Shown: in pieces, positions 48,211 through 58,019 of the stretch
Layout: every line of letters begins with the position of its first letter
Position numbering within the stretch: the first letter of the stretch is position 1
Source: Betaproteobacteria bacterium
GTDB lineage: Bacteria > Pseudomonadota > Gammaproteobacteria > Burkholderiales > SG8-39
DNA length: 64,000 nt
NCBI GenBank assembly: GCA_016713125.1
Contig: JADJPT010000001.1
Location: 248,001-312,000 of the forward strand
Direction: 5' to 3'
Notes under the pieces: generated by a model
Databases searched by the model: none
Told to the model about the DNA's origin: nothing
Seen by the model: only the letters and a program-made list of their open reading frames with translations
Made by a program: the position numbers and the translations under genes

Positions 48211-49173
48211 CTAGTCCACCTTGGCGCCGCTGGCGCGCACGATCTCGCCCCAGCGCGTGTACTCGCTCTTCAGGAAGGCGCCGAACTCGTCCGTGCTGCC
48301 CGGGCGCGGAAAGGCGCCCATGGCGACCAGCTTGCTGGCGAACTCCGGCGTCTTCAGCGCCTGCACCACGTCGGCATTGATGCGCTCGCGCAGTTCGCGC
48401 GGCGTGCCGGCCGGGGCCGAGAGCGCCAGCCAGGCCACCGCCTCGAAGCCCGGGTAGCCCTGCTCGGCGATGGTCGGCGTGCCGGCGAAGGCCGGCAGGC
48501 GGCTCGCGGTGCCGGCGGCGATCAGGCGCATGCGGCCCGACTGCACGTGCGGTTGCGTGACCGTGATGGTGTCCAGCCCGACCTGCACGTTGCCGGCCAT
48601 CAGGTCGAGCATGGCCTTGGGGCTGCCCTGGTAGGGCACGTGCACGATGCTGAGCCCGGCGCGCCGCTTGAAGTCCTCCATCAGCAGGTGCGAGAGCGTG
48701 CCGTTGCCCGAGGACGAGTGCATGAGCTTGCCGGGGTTGGCCTTCACGTAGGCGATCAGCTCGGGCAGGGTCTGCGCGGGCACCGAAGGGTGTACGCACA
48801 GCAGCATGGGCAGGTCGGCGACGCGGCCGATGGGCGCGAGATCCTTGAGCGTGTCGTAGGGCACGGTCTTGTACAGGTGCGGATTCACCACGTAGGAGGC
48901 CAGCGCCGAGAGGGTGATCGTCTGGCCGTCCGGCGGCGACTTGGCCAGCAGGCCGAGCACCAGGCTGCCGCCCTGTCCCGGTCGGTTCTCGACGATCACG
49001 GTCTGGCCCAGCGAAGTGGTCAGCTTGTCGGCGATCATGCGCGCCACCAGGTCGGTGGCCTGGCCCGGCGGAAAGCCCACCAGGATGCGCATGGTCTTGC
49101 CCGAGGGCGATTGCGCGGCTGCGGACGTTGCTGCTAGAGCGGCGCACAGCGCCGCGAGTATGATTTTTTTCAT
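48211..49173 (-). CDS. Bug/TctC-type periplasmic solute-binding protein
   Basis: 320 residues from ATG 49173, with GGAGGAG upstream. The signal peptide MKKIILAALCAALAATSAAA is cut before QSPSG. Mature motifs are ILVGFPPGQATDLVARMIAD, VENRPGQGGSLVLGLLAKSP, HSSSGNGTLSHLL and VPYQGSPKAMLDLMAGNV. This is the third orphan Bug protein in the window, without tctA/tctB. It lies between the convergent DUF1116 gene and metK on the same strand, separated by a tandem repeat, so it probably has its own promoter. Confidence 0.9.
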   Translation of the reverse strand: MKKIILAALCAALAATSAAAQSPSGKTMRILVGFPPGQATDLVARMIADKLTTSLGQTVIVENRPGQGGSLVLGLLAKSPPDGQTITLSALASYVVNPHLYKTVPYDTLKDLAPIGRVADLPMLLCVHPSVPAQTLPELIAYVKANPGKLMHSSSGNGTLSHLLMEDFKRRAGLSIVHVPYQGSPKAMLDLMAGNVQVGLDTITVTQPHVQSGRMRLIAAGTASRLPAFAGTPTIAEQGYPGFEAVAWLALSAPAGTPRELRERINADVVQALKTPEFASKLVAMGAFPRPGSTDEFGAFLKSEYTRWGEIVRASGAKVD

Positions 49174-49276
49174 GGTGTCTCCTCCTGCGCACAGCTTACG
49201 CCACGCAGACCCCAAAAGAAAAAGCCCGGTTCGCACCAGGCCTTCGACCATCCGGAAAAGCACATCCTGTAAGGGA

Positions 49277-49371
49277 GGGGGTACGGGGGAACCGCCAGGT
49301 TCCCCTGTTCCGAGCTTGCTGCCCCCGCGCAGCGGGGTACGGGGGAACCGCCAGGTTCCCCTGTTCCGAGC
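49277..49371. repeat. two perfect 38-bp direct repeats, 57-bp period
   Basis: Units 49277-49314 and 49334-49371 are identical: GGGGTACG, then an internal inverted repeat GGGGAACC-GCCA-GGTTCCCC, then TGTTCCGAGC. A 19-base spacer contains a CGCTG/CAGC-type GC-rich stretch. They occupy the gap downstream of metK and upstream of the Bug gene. Two units with no cas genes do not make a CRISPR array. Confidence 0.75.
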
Positions 49372-49387
49372 CTTCCAGGCGGCGCCC

Positions 49388-50545
49388 TTACGCCGCCGCT
49401 TTCAGCGCCGCTGCTTTATCCGTCGCTTCCCAGGTGAACTCCGGCTCGTCGCGCCCGAAGTGCCCGTAGGCCGCGGTCTTCTCGTAGATCGGGCGCAGCA
49501 GGTTGAGCATCTGCACGATGCCTTTCGGCCGCAGGTCGAAGTGCTGCTGCACGAGCTGCGAGAGCTTCTCGTCGGAAATCTTGCCGGTGCCCTGTGTGGT
49601 GACCAGCACGCTGGTCGGCTTGGCCACGCCGATCGCGTAGGAAACCTGCACCAGGCACTTCGAGGCCAGGCCGGCCGCGACGATGTTCTTGGCCACGTAG
49701 CGCGCCGCATAGGCCGCCGAGCGGTCGACCTTGGAGGGGTCCTTGCCGGAGAACGCGCCGCCGCCGTGCGGCGCAAAGCCGCCGTAGGTGTCGACGATGA
49801 TCTTGCGGCCGGTCAGGCCGCAGTCGCCCTTGGGTCCGCCGATCTCGAAGGCGCCGGTCGGGTTGACCAGGTATTTGATTTCGCCCTTGATCAGTTCCTT
49901 GGGCAGCACGGGCTTGATCACCTGTTCGATGACCGCTTCCTCGATCTGCTTGTGCGTCAGGCCGGGCTGGTGCTGGGTGGAGAGCACCACGGTGTCGATC
50001 GCCACCGGCTTGCCGTCGACGTAGCGCATGGTGACCTGCGACTTGGCGTCCGGGCGCAGCCAGGGCAGGCGGCCGTCGCGGCGCAGTTCGGACTGGCGCT
50101 CGACCAGGCGGTGCGAGAGATAGATGGGCATGGGCATGAACTGCGGCGTCTCGTCGCAGGCGAAGCCGAACATCAGGCCCTGGTCGCCGGCGCCCTGGTC
50201 GAGGTCGAGACCGCTGCCTTCGTTCACGCCCTGGGCGATGTGCTGCGACTGCTCGCCGTAGGCCACGATCACCGTGCAGGTCGAAGTGTCGAAGCCGATG
50301 GCCGGATCGGTGTAGCCGATGCGGCGGATCGTGCGGCGCGCCACTTCGTCGAAGTTCACGCGCGCGCCGGTGGTGATTTCACCGGCCAGCACCACCAGGT
50401 TGTCCTTGACCAGCGTCTCGGCGGCGACGCGCGAGCGGGGGTCCTGGGCTAGAATCGCGTCCAGCACCGCGTCGGAAATCTGGTCTGCGACTTTGTCGGG
50501 ATGGCCTTCCGAGACCGACTCGGAGGTAAACAGGAATTCGCTCAT
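49388..50545 (-). CDS. metK: S-adenosylmethionine synthetase
   Basis: 385 residues from ATG 50545. MetK makes SAM from methionine and ATP. Hallmarks are FTSESVSEGHPDKVADQISD (ATP/Mg site), GAGDQGLMFGFACDE and GGGAFSGKDPSKVDRSAAYA (P-loop-like). It is complete and undisturbed. With metF and ahcY it gives three methyl-cycle genes within 7 kb. No riboswitch was recognised in its 129-base upstream gap. Confidence 0.97.
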   Translation of the reverse strand: MSEFLFTSESVSEGHPDKVADQISDAVLDAILAQDPRSRVAAETLVKDNLVVLAGEITTGARVNFDEVARRTIRRIGYTDPAIGFDTSTCTVIVAYGEQSQHIAQGVNEGSGLDLDQGAGDQGLMFGFACDETPQFMPMPIYLSHRLVERQSELRRDGRLPWLRPDAKSQVTMRYVDGKPVAIDTVVLSTQHQPGLTHKQIEEAVIEQVIKPVLPKELIKGEIKYLVNPTGAFEIGGPKGDCGLTGRKIIVDTYGGFAPHGGGAFSGKDPSKVDRSAAYAARYVAKNIVAAGLASKCLVQVSYAIGVAKPTSVLVTTQGTGKISDEKLSQLVQQHFDLRPKGIVQMLNLLRPIYEKTAAYGHFGRDEPEFTWEATDKAAALKAAA

Positions 50546-50674
50546 CTTTGCTCGCTGCCTGAAGTGGTTACGGGTGGTTGGGGTACGACGGATCGGGCGT
50601 GTTGCGTTCCGCCCAAAAAGGGTTGCAAGGATACCAGAGCTTGCCCCCACTTCCCCTCACGAAAGCCTGAGCCC

Positions 50675-51561
50675 ATGCCGCGCCTGCTGATGCGATTCGC
50701 CGCCGCGCTGCCGCTGGTCGTGCTGCACGCCTGCGGCACCCTGCTGGGCTGGCTGATGTACCTTGCCTCGGGCCGCTATCGCAGCCACCTGAACGAGAAC
50801 CTGGCGCTGGCCGGCTACGGCGCGGATGCGTGCGTGCGCCGCCAGGCCATCGCCGCGGCCGGCTGCCTGCTGACCGAGCTGCCCGCGGTCTGGCTGCGCT
50901 CGCATGCCGCGGTGTCCGGCATGGTGCGCGCGACTTCCGGCTGGGAACTGGTCGAGGCGGCCCGGGCCGCCGGTCGCGGCATCGTCTTCCTGACCCCGCA
51001 CCACGGTTGCTTCGAAGTCAGCGCGCAGTACGGCGCCTTCCATTTTCCGATGACCATCCTGTACCGGCCGCCGAAGATGCGCTGGCTGGAGGCCTACATG
51101 CTGGAGGGGCGCGAGCGCCCCGGCGTGAAGCTGGCCACGGCCGACCGCAGCGGGGTGCGCGAACTGCTGGCCGGGCTCAAGCGCCACGAGGCCATCGGCA
51201 TCCTGCCCGACCAGGTGCCCGGCGCGGGCGAGGGCGAGTGGGGCCAGAGTTCTTCGGTCGGCCGGCCTACACCATGACCCTGGCCCCGCGCCTGGCCGCG
51301 CGCGAAGGCGCGGTGTGCCTGATCGCCTTCGCGCGCCGCCTGTCCTGGGGGCGCGGCTACGCCTTGTCGATCCGCGCCTACCCGGCGCCGCTGGCGGGTG
51401 AGTCGCCGGCGCGCACGCTGAACCGCGCGCTCGAGGACCTGATCCGCGAATGCCCGGGCCAGTACCTGTGGGGCTACAACCGCTACAAGGTGCCGTCCAG
51501 TGCGCAGACCGGCGCGCGGACGCCCCCGGCGGGCGACCCGCCCGGGCGGGCGGCGGCTTGA
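50675..51561 (+). CDS. LpxL/HtrB-family acyltransferase 1, frameshifted
   Basis: An inner-membrane lipid A acyltransferase-like protein. It has an N-terminal hydrophobic anchor (LMRFAAALPLVVLHACGTLL), the HX4E catalytic motif in FLTPHHGCFEV, RPPKMRWLEAYMLEGR and GILPDQVPGAGEGEW. After GEW the frame is lost near 51240 (one base missing in TGGGGCC), and the next frame continues PEFFGRPAYTMTLAPRLAAR to 51561, giving about 295 residues. Tandem pairs of such acyltransferases near metK are typical of Burkholderiales. Confidence 0.86.
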
Positions 51562-52541
51562 GCCGGGCGATCTTCGCGCTGATGCGCCTGGCGCAGGCGC
51601 TGCCGCTGGGACTGCTGGCCGCGCTGGGCAATGCGCTGGGCGCGCTGCTGTACTGGCTGATCCCCGAGCGGCGGCATGCGGTGCGCGTCAACCTGGCACT
51701 GTGCTTTCCGCACCTGGACCCGTGCCAACGCGAGCGACTGGCGCGCGCGCATTTCCGCGCCTTCGTGAGGAGCTTCGTCGAGCACGGGCTGTGGTGGTGG
51801 GCGCCGCGCGCGCGCATCGAAAAGCTGGTGCGCATCGAGGGCCTCGAGCACCTGCAGGCGCTGCGCGGCCGGCCGGTGATCCTGCTGGCGCCGCACTTCG
51901 TCGGCCTCGACGCCGCGCTCACGCGCCTGGGTTGCGAGGCCGACCTGGCGGTGATCTACGCCAGGCAGAAGGACCCGGCCTACGACGCCCTGCTGCTGCG
52001 CGGGCGCACGCGCTTCGGCAGGCAGCGCCTGCTGTCGCGCCAGGACGGGGTGCGCGCGGCGCTGGCGGCGATCCGCGAGGGCCTGCCCTTCTACTACCTG
52101 CCCGACCTGGACTTCGGCCCGCGCGACGCGATCTTCGTGCCGTTCTTCGGCGTGCCCGCGGCCACCGTCACCGGCGTGTCGCGCATCGCCCGGCTCACCG
52201 GCGCCAGCGTATTGCCCTGCGTGGCGCGCATGCTGCCGGGCGGCGCCGGCTACACGGTGACGATCTCGCCGCCCTGGCAGGATTTTCCCACCGCCGACGT
52301 GGCCGCCGACACGCGGCGCGTGAATGCCTACATCGAGTCGCAGGTGCTGGGCATGCCCGAGCAGTACTTCTGGCTGCACAAGCGTTTCAAGACGCGCCCG
52401 CCCGGCGAGCCTTCGCCGTACGTCTGTAAGCGTGAGCGTGTCGCGGGATCGCGGCGCCGCGCGCCGGTGCGCACGATAGAATCGCCGCCATGTTCCGCAA
52501 TCCGTCCGACGCCGAGATCCGCACCCTGCTGGCGCGCGTGA
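51558..52541 (+). CDS. LpxL/HtrB-family acyltransferase 2
   Basis: TTG 51558 overlaps the previous stop codon (TTGA); ATG 51582 is an alternative. The HX4D motif is in LLAPHFVGLDAALTR, with the usual YYLPDLDFGPRDAIFVPFFG and a MPEQYFWLHKRFKTRPPGE end. Homologues stop soon after this, but the frame here runs 37 residues further through an Arg/Pro-rich tail that overlaps the next gene by 52 bases. A base lost near 52425 (just before CTGTAAG) would restore an early stop, so the tail is suspect. Confidence 0.86.
   Translation: MSRAIFALMRLAQALPLGLLAALGNALGALLYWLIPERRHAVRVNLALCFPHLDPCQRERLARAHFRAFVRSFVEHGLWWWAPRARIEKLVRIEGLEHLQALRGRPVILLAPHFVGLDAALTRLGCEADLAVIYARQKDPAYDALLLRGRTRFGRQRLLSRQDGVRAALAAIREGLPFYYLPDLDFGPRDAIFVPFFGVPAATVTGVSRIARLTGASVLPCVARMLPGGAGYTVTISPPWQDFPTADVAADTRRVNAYIESQVLGMPEQYFWLHKRFKTRPPGEPSPYVCKRERVAGSRRRAPVRTIESPPCSAIRPTPRSAPCWRA
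52477..52482 (+). promoter_or_regulatory. -10 box close to the CoA-binding gene start
   Basis: TAGAAT ends seven bases before the ATG at 52490, so a transcript from it would be leaderless. No clear -35 was found. Confidence 0.35.
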
Positions 52542-52902
52542 AGACCATCGCCGTGGTCGGCGCCTCGGCGCGCCCCGAGCGTCCCAGCCACCGCATTGCG
52601 CAGCGCCTGCTCGCCTGGGGCTATCGCATGATCCCGGTGCGCCCGGCGGTCAGCGAGGTGCTGGGCCAGAAGGCCTACGCCAGGCTGGCCGAGGTGCCGG
52701 AACCGATCGACCTGGTCGACGTGTTCCGCGCAATCCCGAGGATGCCGGCCCGGTGGTCGACGAATGCATCGCCCTGGGCCTGCCGGCCGTCTGGCTGCAG
52801 GAAGGCGTGATCAACGAGGCGGCCGCGCTGCGCGCGCAGGCCGCCGGCCTGCTGGTGGTGATGGACAAGTGCATTTCCACCGAATACAGGAAGCTGATGT
52901 GA
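52490..52902 (+). CDS. CoA-binding (Rossmann) domain protein, frameshifted
   Basis: A YccU-type small protein of about 137 residues: IRTLLARVKTIAVVGASARP (nucleotide loop), SHRIAQRLLAWGYRMIPV and EPIDLVDVFR. One base is missing around 52728-52735. In the corrected frame it continues with DAGPVVDECIALGLPAVWLQ, EGVINEAAALRAQAAGLLVV and MDKCISTEYRKLM, the family's conserved end, to the stop at 52902. The exact ligand in vivo is unknown. It overlaps dapF by four bases (GTGA). Confidence 0.84.
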
Positions 52903-53735
52903 GACTCGAGTTCACCAAGATGCAGGGCGCCGGCAACGATTTCGTGGTGTTCGACGCCACGCGCCAGCCCTTCGCGCTGGGCGCCGCGCAGCTGAAGAAG
53001 CTCGCCGACCGGCATTTCGGCGTCGGCTGCGACCAGGTGCTGGTGGTCGAGAAGGCCACGCGCCCCGACGCCGATTTCCGCTACCGCATCTACAACGCCG
53101 ACGGCGGCGAGGTCGAGCAGTGCGGCAACGGCGCACGCTGCTTCGTGCGCTTCGTGCACGATCGCGGCCTCACCGACAAGCGCCGCATCCGCGTCGAGAC
53201 CCTGGCCGGGCCGATCACGCCGCAGCTCGAGGACGACGGCGAGGTGTCGGTGGACATGGGCGCGCCGGTCTTCGAGCCGGCGCGGGTGCCGTTCCTGCCC
53301 GCGCCCGGCGACAGCGGGCTGGTGCACACCCTGGAAGTGGCCGGCCGCCGTGTCGAGGTTGCCGTGCTGTCGATGGGCAACCCGCATGCCGTGCAGGTGG
53401 TGGCCGACGCCGAAGCCGCGCCGGTGGCCGTGCTGGGGCCGCTGATCGAGGCCCACGCGCAGTTTCCGCGGCGCGTGAATGCCGGCTTCATGCAGGTGGT
53501 GGACCGCACCAGCATCGTGCTGCGCGTCTGGGAGCGCGGCGCCGGCGAAACCCTGGCCTGCGGCACCGGGGCCTGCGCCGCCGTGGTGTCGGGCGTCGCC
53601 CGCGGCCTGCTCGGGGCCACCGTCGCCGTGCAGACGCACGGCGGGCGTTTGACCATCCATTGGGCGGGCGGCGACAATCCGGTCATCCTGAAAGGTCCTG
53701 CGGTTTCCGTATACGAGGGTGCCATTGAACTCTGA
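52899..53735 (+). CDS. dapF: diaminopimelate epimerase
   Basis: 278 residues from GTG 52899, which overlaps the preceding stop. DapF interconverts LL- and meso-diaminopimelate for lysine and peptidoglycan. The two catalytic cysteines are Cys75 in EQCGNGARC and the Cys of TLACGTGACAAV. The N-terminal FTKMQGAGNDFVVFDA is canonical. It overlaps the DUF484 gene by 17 bases in the conserved dapF-DUF484-xerC order. Confidence 0.95.
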   Translation: MRLEFTKMQGAGNDFVVFDATRQPFALGAAQLKKLADRHFGVGCDQVLVVEKATRPDADFRYRIYNADGGEVEQCGNGARCFVRFVHDRGLTDKRRIRVETLAGPITPQLEDDGEVSVDMGAPVFEPARVPFLPAPGDSGLVHTLEVAGRRVEVAVLSMGNPHAVQVVADAEAAPVAVLGPLIEAHAQFPRRVNAGFMQVVDRTSIVLRVWERGAGETLACGTGACAAVVSGVARGLLGATVAVQTHGGRLTIHWAGGDNPVILKGPAVSVYEGAIEL

Positions 53736-54384
53736 TGATGATGTAGCGCAGTACCTGAAAAGCAATCCGCGGTTTTTCGACGAGCACCCGGAGCTGCTGG
53801 AGACCATCGCCGTGCCGCATCCGCACGACGGGCGCGCGATCCCGCTGGCCGAACGCCAGCTGCTCACGCTGCGCGACAAGGCGCGCGTGCTGGAAGCCAA
53901 GCTCGGCGAACTGATCCAGTTCGGCGAGGACAACGACGCCATCAGCGAGAAGGTGCACCGGCTGGCGGTCGCGCTGGCCGGGGCCAAGTATTTCGCCAAC
54001 GTCGCGCACGCGCTGTACTTCCACCTGCGCGAGGACTTCTCCGTGCCGCACGTGGCGCTGCGCCTGTGGGGCTACGCCATGCTCGAGGGCACGCAGGAGG
54101 GCGGTGAGCTCTCCGAGGCGCAGCGCAGCGTCATCGACACCATGGGTACGCCCGTTTACGGGCCGGTCGCCGGCGAGGCGCAGTACGCGCAGCTGATGCC
54201 GCTGTTCGGCGAAGCCGCCGAACACGTGCGCTCGATGGCGGCGATTCCGCTGGGCAGCACCAGGACCTTCGGCGTGCTGCTGCTGGGCAGCGAGGACGCG
54301 CAGCGCTTCTATCCCGAGATGGGCTCCCTGTTCCTGCGTCGCATCGGCGAACTCTCGGCCGCGGCCTTGTCGGCGCGCCTCTGA
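53719..54384 (+). CDS. DUF484 family protein (GAF-like)
   Basis: 221 residues from GTG 53719, with ACGAGG just upstream; TTG 53725 is possible. The family start VAQYLKSNPRFFDEHPELLE and the core LAERQLLTLRDKARVLEAKL lead into a GAF-like domain. The function is unknown, but it is conserved between dapF and xerC in proteobacteria. Confidence 0.9.
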   Translation: MPLNSDDDVAQYLKSNPRFFDEHPELLETIAVPHPHDGRAIPLAERQLLTLRDKARVLEAKLGELIQFGEDNDAISEKVHRLAVALAGAKYFANVAHALYFHLREDFSVPHVALRLWGYAMLEGTQEGGELSEAQRSVIDTMGTPVYGPVAGEAQYAQLMPLFGEAAEHVRSMAAIPLGSTRTFGVLLLGSEDAQRFYPEMGSLFLRRIGELSAAALSARL

Positions 54385-54394
54385 GGGGGCGCGC

Positions 54395-55426
54395 ATGGCC
54401 TCGCGCCCCCCGGGCAGGCCAGGCGGCAGTGGGGCGCGAGCCGCGCCCGCAAAGTCTGCATCGGCTGCATCGGCCCCTGCGGCCGCAGCGGCCGCAGCCG
54501 GTGCGTCGCCCGGGCACCCCGAAGACCGCGCCCTGGTCGAGGCCTACCTCGACACCCTGATCCATCGCCGCCGCCTGGCGGCGAACACCATCACCAACTA
54601 CACGCGCAACCTCGAACGCCTGCTCGCCCTGCTGGGCGAAACGCGTCTGGCGGCACTGGACGGCGCGCAGGCGCGCCGCCTGGTGGCGCGCCTGCATGCG
54701 GGCGGACTCGCGCCGCGCGCGCTGGCCGCGGTGCTCTCGGCCTGGCGCGGCCTGTTCCACTGGCTGGTGCGGCATCGCGGTTACGCGGCCAATCCGGTGC
54801 AGGGCGTGCGCGCGCCGCGCGCGCCGCGCAACCTGCCCAAGGCGCTCTCGGTGGAGGCCGCGCAGCGCCTGCTCGAGGTCGAGCCCGACGATGCGCGCCT
54901 GCAGGCCGACCCCGAACTGCTGCGCGACCTGGCCATGTTCGAACTGCTGTATTCCTCAGGCCTGCGGCGCGCCGAACTGGCCGGCCTGGACGTGCACGAC
55001 GGCGCGCTGGACCTCGCCGCCGGCGAGGTGCGCGTGACCGGCAAGGGCGGCCGGACGCGCACGGTGCCGGTGGGTTCGCGGGCGCGCCAGGCGCTGCACG
55101 CCTGGCTGCAGGTGCGCGGCCGGCTGGCGCACGCCGAGGAGCGCGCGCTGTTCGTCGGCGCGCGCGGTCGGCGCATCTCGTTCTCCGGCATCGCGCAACG
55201 CCTGGCCGCCTGGGCCAGGCGCCAGGGCATGGAGGGCAAGGTGCATCCGCACATGCTGCGCCACTCATTCGCCAGCCACGTGCTGCAGTCCTCGCAGGAT
55301 CTGCGCGCGGTGCAGGAGATGCTGGGCCACGCCAGCATTGCCGCGACGCAGATTTACACCCATCTCGACTTCCAGGCCCTGGCCAGGGTCTACGACGCCG
55401 CGCATCCGCGCGCGCGCAAGAAATGA
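54395..55426 (+). CDS. xerC: tyrosine recombinase XerC
   Basis: 343 residues. After an Ala-rich N-terminal extension (1-40) come the SAM-like core-binding domain (about 43-130) and a complete catalytic set: Arg191 in SSGLRRAELAGL, Lys217 in VTGKGGRTR, the HPHMLRHSFASH block (His286, Arg289), His312 in MLGHASI and nucleophile Tyr321 in TQIYTHLDF. XerC resolves chromosome dimers with XerD at dif. The location after DUF484 marks it as housekeeping XerC, not a mobile integrase. It overlaps chrA by four bases. Confidence 0.94.
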   Translation: MASRPPGRPGGSGARAAPAKSASAASAPAAAAAAAGASPGHPEDRALVEAYLDTLIHRRRLAANTITNYTRNLERLLALLGETRLAALDGAQARRLVARLHAGGLAPRALAAVLSAWRGLFHWLVRHRGYAANPVQGVRAPRAPRNLPKALSVEAAQRLLEVEPDDARLQADPELLRDLAMFELLYSSGLRRAELAGLDVHDGALDLAAGEVRVTGKGGRTRTVPVGSRARQALHAWLQVRGRLAHAEERALFVGARGRRISFSGIAQRLAAWARRQGMEGKVHPHMLRHSFASHVLQSSQDLRAVQEMLGHASIAATQIYTHLDFQALARVYDAAHPRARKK

Positions 55427-56013
55427 GCGATACGAAAGACATGCATTCGAAAGACACTGCCACCACGCCGCCGCGCTCGCTGCGCGAGCTCTACGTCGCG
55501 TTCACCATGCTGGCCCTGCAGGGCTTCGGCGGCGTGCTGCCGGTGGCGCGCCACGAACTCATCGAGCGCCGCCGCTGGCTGAGCATGGACGAGTTCACCG
55601 ACATCCTGGCGCGCTGCCAGGCGCTGCCCGGGCCGAACATCGTCAACGTCGGCGTGTGCGTGGGCGCGCGCTGGTTCGGCGCGCGCGGTTCGCTGGTCGC
55701 GCTGGCCGGGCTGCTGTCGGTGCCTTTCGTGCTGATCCTCGCGCTGTGCTACCTGTACGCCAGCTTCGGCCAGGCACCGGCGGTGTCGGCCGCGCTGCGC
55801 GGCGTGGCGGCGGTGGCCGCCGGGCTGATCATCGGCACGGCGCTGCGCATGACCGCCTCGAAGCGCCTGCGCACCTGGCGCGCGCTGTTCGGCATCGGCG
55901 CCTTCGTCGCCGTGGTGTTCCTGCGCTATTCGGTGGTGCCGGTGCTGCTGATCGCCGCGGGCCTGTCGCTGGCCGCCTCGTGGCTCCTGCGGCGCGGCGG
56001 GAGGGCGGCATGA
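55423..56013 (+). CDS. chrA: chromate transporter, short-chain CHR subunit 1
   Basis: 196 residues with one CHR domain: FTMLALQGFGGVLPVARHEL, LARCQALPGPNIVNVGVCVG and GARGSLVALAGLLSVPFVLI. Short CHR proteins work as pairs of homologous halves encoded side by side; the second half follows with an ATGA overlap. They export chromate in tested cases, but many homologues are untested. Confidence 0.88.
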   Translation: MSDTKDMHSKDTATTPPRSLRELYVAFTMLALQGFGGVLPVARHELIERRRWLSMDEFTDILARCQALPGPNIVNVGVCVGARWFGARGSLVALAGLLSVPFVLILALCYLYASFGQAPAVSAALRGVAAVAAGLIIGTALRMTASKRLRTWRALFGIGAFVAVVFLRYSVVPVLLIAAGLSLAASWLLRRGGRAA

Positions 56014-56530
56014 TGGATCGCCTGTGGATCCTCGCCGTGGACTTTCTCATGCTCTCGCTGCTGACCGTGGGCGGGGCCACCACCATGCTGCCCGAGATGC
56101 ACCGCAACCTGGTCGAGGTGCAGGGCTGGATGAGCAGCGAGGAGTTCGCGCAGCTGTTCGCGCTGGCGCAGGCCGCGCCGGGGCCCAACGTGCTGGTGAT
56201 CAGCGTGTTCGGCTGGAAGGCCGCCGGGGTGGCCGGCGCCCTGGTGGCGACGCTGGCGATGATCCTGCCCTCCTGCCTGCTGACCTACTACGCCGACGGC
56301 TTCCTGCGCAGCCCGGCCGGCGCGGTGTGGCGCGAAGCCATCGACGATGCGCTGGCGCCGGTGGCCGCCGGACTGCTGGCGGCGGCCGGCGTGCTGTTGG
56401 CGCGCGCCGCCGATCCCGGCGCGGTGTCGATCGGCCTGACGGTGGGCGCGGCCCTGCTGTCCTGGCGCACCAGGCTGCATCCGTTGTGGATGATCGCGGT
56501 CGGCGCGATCGCCGGCGTGGCGGGGCTGGC

Positions 56531-56534
<4 letters not shown>
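56010..56534 (+). CDS. chromate transporter, short-chain CHR subunit 2
   Basis: 174 residues from ATG 56010, overlapping the previous stop and preceded by GGAGGG. CHR motifs: LLTVGGATTMLPEMHRNLVE, LAQAAPGPNVLVISVFGWKA and LVATLAMILPSCLLTYYADG. It is inferred to form the transporter with the preceding gene, and it ends in an ATGA overlap with rlmI, so xerC-chr-chr-rlmI is a coupled run. Confidence 0.88.
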
Positions 56535-57722
<1,188 letters not shown>

Positions 57723-57724
<2 letters not shown>

Positions 57725-57799
57725 GTTGTCAAATTTGACGACGCAACTGCCCGGAAACCGGCTTCTGGAGCGGACTTTTCGTTTTAAAAGTTCAACTTT
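57723..57799 (+). repeat. 77-bp interspersed repeat, family A copy 2
   Basis: Starts GAGTTGTCAAATTTGACGAC, where GTCAAATTTGAC is a perfect palindrome. The centre keeps TTCTGGAGC but the hairpin is less perfect than in copy 1, and it ends AAAGTTCAACTTT. It overlaps the rlmI stop codon and is sense-oriented. Confidence 0.6.
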
Positions 57800-57830
57800 C
57801 TCTCCCGAACTCCCCGGGGCTCCACGGGCT

Positions 57831-57851
57831 CCCCTCCTCGACGAGGAGGGG
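57831..57851. repeat. perfect 10-bp hairpin in the rlmI downstream gap
   Basis: CCCCTCCTCG-A-CGAGGAGGGG. It lies in the 295-base gap between rlmI and the dehydrogenase gene, after repeat A. The remainder of the gap (57852-58019) shows no gene or clear promoter. There is no T run after the hairpin. Confidence 0.5.
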
Positions 57852-58019
57852 TGGCGCGAAGCGCCGGGGTGGTCAGGGTTTTCGTCACTCGGCACGCCGC
57901 CGGCGGCTGATGTGTCATATGCGATTGTTGTGTGATCGTGGTGATTCCGGCAATCTGCCAGCAAAGTTTTGCCAACATCCTCTCGATCCCCAAGCAGAAC
58001 TCTTGAAGGCATAAGCATC

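Noticed and set aside
49277..49371. CRISPR-like array
   Set aside because: Only two units, each a hairpin, one short spacer and no cas genes.
50546..50674. SAM-type riboswitch upstream of metK
   Set aside because: I could not match conserved SAM or SAM/SAH riboswitch blocks in this gap.
52430..52541. Functional C-terminal extension of the second acyltransferase
   Set aside because: Arg/Pro-rich, unlike the family, overlaps the next gene, and a single missing base before CTGTAAG would remove it.
54395..55426. Phage or integron integrase
   Set aside because: The dapF-DUF484-xerC order and a full XerC catalytic set mark it as the chromosomal recombinase; no mobile genes are adjacent.
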